Of a stretch of 9,200 nt of DNA, positions 1-5,300 are shown one piece after another. The stretch covers positions 1 to 9,200 of the forward strand of contig LUZO01000008.1 in the NCBI GenBank assembly GCA_001603685.1, in the 5' to 3' direction. Every line of letters starts with the position of its first letter. The stretch's first letter is position 1. Origin of the DNA: Bacteroidales bacterium Bact_23. GTDB lineage: Bacteria; Bacteroidota; Bacteroidia; Bacteroidales; Lentimicrobiaceae. The position numbers were made by a program, and so were the translations under genes. The notes below the pieces were generated by a model, which had not been told where the DNA came from, did no database searches, and saw only the letters and a list, made by a program, of their open reading frames with translations.

Positions 1-2
1 GG

Positions 3-773
3 TTATCATCATCATCAAAATCCCAAGGCTGTGTGTCTATTTCGTTCTTTGATAATTTGGATGAATATAATTGCTTAATTTGGACAAAATCAGACTGGAA
101 TAACGGCGACAATTTTTTAAATACATGGCGTCCTGATCACATAGAACACTCTAATGGGGTAATGTACATCCACCTTGACGACATTCCTTGCTCAGAAAAT
201 ACCGCCAATTGCCGTGGCCGAGAATACGCCTCTGGAGAATACAGGACCAACAATAAATATAGTTACGGTCGGCTGGACGGTAATTTTAAGGCCGTTAAGG
301 GCGATGGACTCGTCACAGCGCTATTCTTCTATGATGGTTTAGATGATTGGACCTCCAGATCGGAGATAGATATAGAAATTCTGGGCAAAAACACAAGTGA
401 ATTACAGGTCAACTACTATGTGAATGGAGAGAGTCGCAATAAAAAACATCCTCTAAAACCGATAAATCTTGGTTTTGATGCCTCAAAAGAATTCAATACT
501 TTCTCCATCGAATGGTCCGAATCAGCCATAAGATGGTACGTCAATGACGCTCTTGTATGGACTGAAGACGGCAACTATGGTTGGGGTAATGATGGCGTGA
601 TGATACCTTCAAGTATACCCTTACCGACTCCTCCTGCGCACATTATGGCTAACTTCTGGGCGTTTAACGAAACGGAAGAAAATGATGAAAATCAATGGGC
701 GGGCAAATTCACTTATACCGAACCCCTTCATGCAGAATATCAATGGATAAAGTATACTCCATACTCGGAATAG
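3..773 (+). CDS. GH16 lichenase-like endo-beta-glucanase, 5' partial
   Basis: Glycoside hydrolase family 16, of the type that cuts beta-1,3-1,4-glucans with retention of configuration. Numbering from the GTG codon at 33, the catalytic signature E-I-D-I-E spans residues 111-115: E111 is the expected nucleophile, D113 the helper and E115 the acid/base. It is followed by LGKNTSELQVNYYVNG, very close to Bacillus lichenases. Other family landmarks are FFDNLDEYN near the start, NTWRPD, LGFDASKEFNTFSIEW and the terminal EYQWIKYT. The cysteine that Bacillus lichenases have before TWR appears replaced by Asn, so their disulfide is probably absent. The frame is open to the window edge (S-S-S-S-K-S-Q-G-C just upstream), so the real start and any signal peptide or anchor lie outside. 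GTG 33 has no convincing ribosome-binding site. The gene is visibly AT-richer (roughly 40% G+C by eye) than its neighbours, which suggests horizontal transfer. Substrate is inferred from family only. Confidence 0.88.
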   Translation, partial: LSSSSKSQGCVSISFFDNLDEYNCLIWTKSDWNNGDNFLNTWRPDHIEHSNGVMYIHLDDIPCSENTANCRGREYASGEYRTNNKYSYGRLDGNFKAVKGDGLVTALFFYDGLDDWTSRSEIDIEILGKNTSELQVNYYVNGESRNKKHPLKPINLGFDASKEFNTFSIEWSESAIRWYVNDALVWTEDGNYGWGNDGVMIPSSIPLPTPPAHIMANFWAFNETEENDENQWAGKFTYTEPLHAEYQWIKYTPYSE

Positions 774-836
774 GTGGGTGATGCCATCTGCTGAGACGAT
801 TGACAGAAAGGGCGCTCCACCTGATGATATGTTTTG

Positions 837-842
837 TTTATA
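837..842 (+). promoter_or_regulatory. Possible TATA box for the fic gene
   Basis: TTTATA lies 46 nt ahead of the ATG at 888, in the only AT-rich patch of the intergenic region. Archaeal TATA boxes sit about 25 nt before transcription starts, which would put the start near 865 and leave a leader of about 20 nt carrying the ribosome-binding site. The placement also argues against the TTG at 834 as the start codon, because that would put the box inside the coding region. Confidence 0.45.
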
Positions 843-850
843 ACCAACGT

Positions 851-873
851 GCTGGGGCAATCGGTGCCCCGGC
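851..873 (+). promoter_or_regulatory. GC-rich dyad/hairpin ahead of the fic ribosome-binding site
   Basis: The arms GCTGGGGC (851-858) and GCCCCGGC (866-873) pair over 8 positions with one G-T wobble, around the 7-base loop AATCGGT. The dyad ends exactly where the AGGAG ribosome-binding site (874-878) begins, and lies where transcription should start if the TATA box at 837 is real. It could be a DNA operator, for example for autoregulation by the winged helix of the Fic protein, or an RNA stem that affects translation. The structure is seen directly; the role is inferred. Confidence 0.45.
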
Positions 874-878
874 AGGAG
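874..878 (+). promoter_or_regulatory. Ribosome-binding site that fixes the fic start
   Basis: AGGAG, 9 nt before ATG 888. Upstream in-frame candidates (TTG 834, GTG 849, GTG 864) have no such site. Fic proteins of this family typically begin with a sequence like M-x-P-Y-x-P-x-x-L-P-P, which is what follows ATG 888. Confidence 0.7.
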
Positions 879-887
879 AATGAACCG

Positions 888-2009
888 ATGGAGCCCTACA
901 CCCCAGAGAAGCTCCCTCCAAAGGGCATCTACTGGGAGCAGCACGTCCCCCTCATCGGCAGCGCCAACCGTTCGCTGGCCCGCTATGACGGAGTCCTTCT
1001 TGGCATCATCAATCCCCAGGTCCTCCTCTCGCCCCTGGCGACCCACGAGGCGGTCCTCTCCTCCAGGATCGAGGGGACCCAGGCCTCCCTCGAAGACGTC
1101 CTGGAGTACGAGGCGGAGTTGGGGGAGAAGGCCGAGGAGGATATCAGAGATCGTCCTCAAATCCAAGAGATCCATGAGGTCATCAACTACCGCAAGGCTA
1201 TGAGGGCAGCGGTGGGGTATCTGGAGAGCCGCCCCCTCACCGTCAAGATGATCTGCGATCTCCACCGCATTCTTTTGGAGGGGGTTCGCGGGGAGAAGAA
1301 GGCTCCAGGCGAGATCCGCCGCATCCAAAACTACATCGCTCCGCCGGGGACGCCCATAGAGCGGGCCATCTTCGTACCACCAACGCCTCCCATGCTGATG
1401 GACGCCTTATCCGACTGGGAGATCTACCTCCATAGCACCGAGAAGGACCCCCTGGTCCAACTTGCCGTTTTAAAAGCCCAGTTTGAGCTGATCCACCCCT
1501 TCCTGGACGGAAACGGCCGCATAGGCCGAATGCTCGTCCCCCTGATCCTCTACGGCAAGAAGATAATCACAAGCCCCAACTTCTACATCAGCGACTATCT
1601 GGAACGAAACCGGGACGTCTATTATGAGCGGCTGCTCGCCATATCCCAGGATGGCGATTGGAACGGCTGGATAGGCTTCTTCCTGCAGGCGGTGACAGAG
1701 CAGGCAGAGCTGAACAGCCGAAAGGCGAGGGCTATCCTCGCCCTCTACGACGATATGAAGGTCAAAGTCCCGGAGATCACGGGCTCCAGGTATACCATCC
1801 AGGCTATAGATGGCATATTCTCCCGTCCGATATTCAACGCCCGTGAATTCTCGAAGACTTCGGCCATCCCAAAAGAGAGCACCAAAAAGATGCTGAGGGA
1901 ATTGAGGGAGAACGAGATCCTCGACGTCCTGCGACAGGGAAAGGGGCGCAGGCCCACCACCTACATATTCAGCAAGCTTATAGAGATCACTCTGATGGAC
2001 ACGCAATAA
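888..2009 (+). CDS. Fic-family protein adenylyltransferase (class II, self-inhibited) with C-terminal winged helix
   Basis: 373 aa, counted from ATG 888. The N-terminal Fic_N region (WEQHVPLIGSANRSLARYDG) carries the inhibitory motif S58-x-x-x-E62-G63, whose glutamate in class II Fic proteins blocks productive ATP binding. The core has the full catalytic motif H203-P-F-L-D-G-N-G-R-I-G-R214, so H203 and both arginines are intact and the enzyme should be able to transfer AMP to a protein hydroxyl (or remove it). The target is unknown. Roughly the last 75 residues (from YTIQAIDGIF, through REFSKTSAIPKESTKKMLRE) look like a winged helix-turn-helix, which could bind DNA and autoregulate. It is cytoplasmic: no signal peptide or membrane segment. 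No antitoxin gene adjoins it, as expected when inhibition is built in. It stands alone between an AT-rich glucanase gene and a large helicase gene 300 bases downstream. Family assignment is firm; a defence or toxin role is inference. Confidence 0.93.
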   Translation: MEPYTPEKLPPKGIYWEQHVPLIGSANRSLARYDGVLLGIINPQVLLSPLATHEAVLSSRIEGTQASLEDVLEYEAELGEKAEEDIRDRPQIQEIHEVINYRKAMRAAVGYLESRPLTVKMICDLHRILLEGVRGEKKAPGEIRRIQNYIAPPGTPIERAIFVPPTPPMLMDALSDWEIYLHSTEKDPLVQLAVLKAQFELIHPFLDGNGRIGRMLVPLILYGKKIITSPNFYISDYLERNRDVYYERLLAISQDGDWNGWIGFFLQAVTEQAELNSRKARAILALYDDMKVKVPEITGSRYTIQAIDGIFSRPIFNAREFSKTSAIPKESTKKMLRELRENEILDVLRQGKGRRPTTYIFSKLIEITLMDTQ

Positions 2010-2029
2010 CGCTTTAAGACTAAAGCTGA

Positions 2030-2044
2030 CTTGTGGATACCAAA
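2030..2044 (+). repeat. Direct repeat copy 1, CTTGTGGATA(C/T)CAAA
   Basis: Matches the copy at 2101-2115 in 14 of 15 positions; the only difference is C versus T at position 11. The copies are 71 bases apart. Possible binding site for a regulator of the downstream gene. Confidence 0.5.
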
Positions 2045-2091
2045 GGGTCCAATCCGTACTCGAAACGAAGGTTGCGAGTATTCTGGTACCG

Positions 2092-2105
2092 ACAAGTCCG
2101 CTTGT
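2092..2105 (+). repeat. Small inverted repeat ACAAG-TCCG-CTTGT
   Basis: A perfect 5-bp stem with a TCCG tetraloop. Its right arm is the start of the second copy of the CTTGTGGATA repeat. It is too short to call a terminator and no T-run follows. It may be part of an operator. Confidence 0.35.
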
Positions 2106-2115
2106 GGATATCAAA
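2101..2115 (+). repeat. Direct repeat copy 2, CTTGTGGATA(C/T)CAAA
   Basis: Second copy of the 15-bp repeat, ending 6 bases before the possible TATA box at 2122. A third, inverted copy of the core (CCACAA, 2131-2136) lies just after that box, so TTGTGG cores bracket it. Confidence 0.5.
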
Positions 2116-2121
2116 ACACCA

Positions 2122-2127
2122 TTTAGT
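2122..2127 (+). promoter_or_regulatory. Weak possible TATA box for the leader ORF and helicase gene
   Basis: TTTAGT preceded by an A-rich stretch (CAAAACACC). It would start transcription near 2150, about 6 nt before the GAGGTGA ribosome-binding site of the small ORF. It is a poor match to the archaeal consensus. A rival is TTTAAG at 2013-2018, which would give a leader of more than 200 nt. Confidence 0.25.
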
Positions 2128-2155
2128 TACCCACAAACCGGTAAGTGGCCGAAGC

Positions 2156-2162
2156 GAGGTGA
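2156..2162 (+). promoter_or_regulatory. Ribosome-binding site of the short leader ORF
   Basis: GAGGTGA matches the archaeal consensus GGAGGTGATC over seven bases. The GAGG core is 6 nt ahead of ATG 2166. It is the best-matching ribosome-binding site in the gap, which is the main reason to take the short ORF seriously. Confidence 0.45.
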
Positions 2163-2165
2163 CGG

Positions 2166-2243
2166 ATGCCGAACGACGGCTCAGCTTCTGGCAGGATCGA
2201 GCAGGGCAGCATCAGGGACCTGCCCGTCGGGAGCTGCATTTGA
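2166..2243 (+). CDS. Possible 25-aa leader peptide or remnant N-terminus ahead of the helicase
   Basis: ATG 2166 to TGA 2241-2243, 25 codons plus stop. The product starts MPNDGSASGRIEQG and ends DLPVGSCI. It resembles no family I recognise. It lies in the same frame as the helicase ORF: its TGA is followed after 3 nt by the first in-frame GTG (2247) of the helicase frame. Either it is a leader peptide whose translation delivers ribosomes to the helicase start, or it is an old N-terminus of the helicase cut off by a stop codon, or it is chance. The strong ribosome-binding site favours translation; nothing else does. Confidence 0.3.
   Translation: MPNDGSASGRIEQGSIRDLPVGSCI
2204..2225 (+). repeat. 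Inverted repeat GGGCAG / CTGCCC inside the leader ORF
   Basis: A perfect 6-bp stem (2204-2209 with 2220-2225) around a 10-base loop, in the second half of the short ORF. It could fold in the leader RNA. It does not mask a ribosome-binding site and no T-run follows, so it is not a clear terminator. Confidence 0.3.
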
Positions 2244-2250
2244 TCCGTGA

Positions 2251-2304
2251 AGGTGGAGGAAGCCCGGGTGGAGCAATCGGGTGATGGAAGTCAGGTGGAG
2301 GAAG
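2251..2304 (+). repeat. Duplicated ribosome-binding-site/start unit at the head of the helicase gene
   Basis: AGGTGGAGGAAG occurs exactly at 2251-2262 and again at 2293-2304, 42 bases (14 codons) apart. Each copy places GGAGG (2255-2259, 2297-2301) 8 nt before an in-frame start: GTG 2268 and ATG 2310. The encoded peptides echo this (VEEARVEQ, VEEDQMEG). It looks like an imperfect in-frame duplication, giving two possible N-termini. Confidence 0.5.
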
Positions 2305-2309
2305 ATCAG

Positions 2310-5300
2310 ATGGAAGGTCATACGGAGAAGGAGAAAGAGAGGCTGAACCCCTTCAAAGCTCTGGAGGATATACGCACCGCTTACCGAAAATACGTCACCT
2401 CCTTCCAGAGGTTCAAAAACCCCACCATAAGAGACTGGGTCGACGAGAAGCTGAAGGAAGGGACCCTCATCTCCAAAGGCCCCTACATCGAGCTGAACAG
2501 AAGATACCTCCACGGCGACCCCTTCGACCAGCTGGTGAGGGAGGGGCTGATCCACCCCGACTCGCCGAGGTGCTTTACCGCCCGCGCCGAGGACAAAACA
2601 TCGCCCCTGGTCGACCTCCACAAGCACCAGTCCGACGCCGTGAGGGCGATCGCCTCCGGCAGAAATACGATCGTCGCCACCGGGACCGGAAGCGGCAAGA
2701 GCTTCTGCTTCGGAATCCCCATCATCAGCGAATGCCTCCGCCTCCAGGACGATGGGGTCGGCGGGGTCAAGGCGATCATCATCTACCCCATGAACGCCCT
2801 CGCCAACTCCCAGTACGACGACTTCGCCTCCCGGCTCGAAGGTACCGGGCTCAAGATCGCCCTCTACACCGGCGACACCCCCAACTCTCGCGAGAAGGCC
2901 CTCGCAAGCTACGCCGCGACGACCGGAAGGGAGAAGCCCCGGGACTCTGAGCTATTGTCGCGAGAGGAGATCAAAGAGACCCCGCCGGACGTACTCCTCA
3001 CCAACTACGTGATGCTCGAGTACCTCCTCACGCGGTTCGAGGACCGAAAGGCCATCTTCCCGGAAGGGAGATCTGCTCTCCGATTCCTGGTCCTGGATGA
3101 GGTCCACACCTACACCGGAAAGCAGGGTGCCGACGTCGCCTACCTCATCCGAAGGCTCAAGCAGCACACGGGAACCGCAGGCGATCTTCGGTGCATCGGC
3201 ACCAGCGCCACCGTCCAGAGCTCCGAGGGAGGGAGCGCATCCGAGGCCATCTCCAGCTTCGCCTCCCGGCTCTTCGGCGAGCCCTTCGATCCTGAGTCGG
3301 TGATCACCGAGACCTACTTCGAGCCGGTCGCCGGGGGCGAGTCTCTCCTTCCGGAGAAGGTCCTGGTCACCGGGGATATGATCGATGGTTACGACGGCAC
3401 CCCGGAGACGGCGATACCCCTGGTCAGGGCCCTGACGGGCTCCGCCGACCTCAAAGACATCGATCCGAAGAGCCTCGGCAGGATCTTGGGCGAGCAGACG
3501 ACGATCCAGTTCCTCGAAAAGTCCCTCTTCAAGAACTCCATGAGCCTCTACGACCTGGTCGAAGCCTACAGGTCCGAGGTCAGACCGAACTCGACCAAAG
3601 AGGAGTGCGACCTGGAGATCAGGGCCGCCCTCCTCGCAGGAATGAACGCTGAGATCGAGGTCAGAGGCAGGTCCCAGCCTCGACTGATACCTAAGGTCCA
3701 CGCCTTCTTCAGCCAGGGAGGCGGGATAAAAAGCTGCATCAGTCCCCAGTCGCCCCACATGAACGGCGCAGGCGAGGTGATCTGTCCGGACTGCTCAAGA
3801 AACGAGAAGATCAGGAAGACCTTTCCCCTCGTATTCTGCAGGGCCTGCGGTCAGGAGTACTACTCCGTCGAGATCACCCCGGAAGGCGGCCTCAAACCCA
3901 GAGATATGGACGATCTCGATATAGTGGGCATCCCAGCCTACATCCTCCTCGGAGGATACGATCGGGAGATCACACCACCCCCTGGCCATTGGCGAACCCC
4001 CAGCGATGCCCTCAGAAAGGAATACCGAGAACATGCGGAGCTGGAAGTGGCCGAGTACTGCCCCGACTGCAACAGGCTCTACAAGAACGGCGATGCTGAA
4101 AGGTGCATCTGCAGCTCCAAAGTCAAAGTCGCGATCTTGCCCTATCCCTTCCTCTTCTGCCCCTCCGAGGGCTGCGGCGTATACTACGACCGGAGGCCCC
4201 GGGAGTTCAACAAACTATTCTCCTTCGGCACAGTGGGAAGGTCCACAGCAACCGACGTCATCGTATCCCACAACCTGAACACGCTTCCCGAAGATGAGAG
4301 GAAGATCTTGGTATTCAGCGACAACCGCCAGGACACCGCCCTTCAAGCGTCTCACATGAACAACATCCAGAAGCGCCTCCACTTCAGGCGCGGGCTTCAT
4401 AGAGCGTTGGAAAAGGCGGGAGAGCCGATAGAACTCCTGCAGGCGGGAGAGAAGATCTTCAAGATCTTCGAAGAAGGAGGTGCCATGCCCAAGTACTCCA
4501 AGTCCACCGGCGACCTGGAGTTCTCGATGGCTTCGAGCAGGTCTGAAGAGGACGCCTTCAAAGAGTACCTCTTATTCAACACAATCCTGGAGCTCGGGTC
4601 ATCTCAGAAGAGGAACCAGCAGAACCTTGAGGACGTGGGCCTCCTCAGAGTGACCTACAACGGCATAGACAGGCTGGCCAGGGCTGACAATATCTGGGCC
4701 GAAGTTCCCGAGTTCAGGGAGCTGAGCGAGGCGGCGCGTGAAGATTATCTGACCGGCTTTTTGGACATCATGCGGTACCGGACCGCGATAGCATACGACT
4801 ATCTCCTGGACGACTACGGGTTTAAAACCAAGATCGAGAACAAGATCGACGAAGATGCCCTCTTCCACGACGAGCACAGGACCTACCAGCCAGAGGGGTA
4901 CAGCGACGATGCCGATAACAAGACGCGATTTGCCCAGGTCCACAGGCTCTCCTGGAGAACAGGCCCTCACGTCGCCTGGACTATGAAGGTGCTTGATGCG
5001 GATCGAGAACGGGCCCAAAGGATAGTTAAGATGGTTGCCAACATCCTTGTTCGGGCTGGAGGTCTCAGATGGATCGATGTCCACAAGTGGGTCGGAAAGC
5101 TCCTCATGATCAGCCCAGAGGCGATCCTCCTATCCGTCCCCAGAGGGGAGACCCACAAGGCCTGCAAGAGATGCGGCCTTGTTCACCACTTCGAAGAGGT
5201 GAGAGTCTGCACCGGCTCCAAGTGCGTGGACCTGGTTGATGAGAACTTTTCAAACAACTACTTCAGATACGAGTACACCCGCAATTTCGACGACGTGGCT

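Larger units (their letters stand above)
2010..2309 (+). other. Gap between fic and the helicase gene: repeats, weak promoter, leader ORF, double start
   Basis: A 300-base stretch with no established gene. In order it holds a TTTAAG patch just after the fic stop (2013-2018), a direct repeat of CTTGTGGATA(C/T)CAAA, a small hairpin, a possible TATA box, a short ORF with a very good ribosome-binding site, an inverted repeat of GGGCAG, and two copies of a GGTGGAGG ribosome-binding site. An 83-codon ORF at 2033-2284 overlaps it, but its product looks like chance translation. No tRNA, poly-T terminator or mobile-element end was seen. Confidence 0.6.

Noticed and set aside
776..828. Possible C/D box small RNA (GTGATGC, CTGA, CTGATGA elements after the glucanase gene)
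   Set aside because: Neither C-box candidate fits RTGATGA fully and there is no convincing terminal stem or spacing.
832..839. T-rich patch as a terminator for the glucanase gene
   Set aside because: Only four consecutive T residues, broken by G, and it overlaps the more likely TATA box of fic.
834..887. Longer fic product starting at TTG 834
   Set aside because: It would include the TATA-like TTTATA and the dyad in coding sequence, and it lacks a ribosome-binding site; ATG 888 has AGGAG at good spacing and a family-typical N-terminus.
621..1328. Long ORFs on the minus strand across fic, the helicase and mcm (for example 621-1328, 1470-2114, 2952-3758, 5475-6170, 8544-9134)
   Set aside because: They mirror strongly supported + strand genes, show no recognisable motifs and are common chance products opposite G+C-rich coding sequence.
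2031..2111. TGTGGATAC and TGTGGATAT resemble inverted bacterial DnaA boxes (TTATCCACA), near a replication gene
   Set aside because: Each differs from the consensus, and archaea lack DnaA; archaeal origins use Orc1/Cdc6 boxes, which I do not see.
2033..2284. 83-codon ORF in the gap between fic and the helicase
   Set aside because: No ribosome-binding site before it, biased chance composition, and it runs over the better-supported leader ORF and the helicase ribosome-binding sites.
2247..2309. GTG 2247 as the helicase start
   Set aside because: The nearest upstream purine-rich site is too far away, and the extra residues (acidic, low complexity) do not look like part of the family; kept as an alternative in the helicase entry.
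2010..2309. CRISPR array or mobile-element ends in the repeat-bearing gap
   Set aside because: Only two 15-bp direct repeats with no regular spacers, no terminal inverted repeats, no transposase remnant and no target-site duplication seen.
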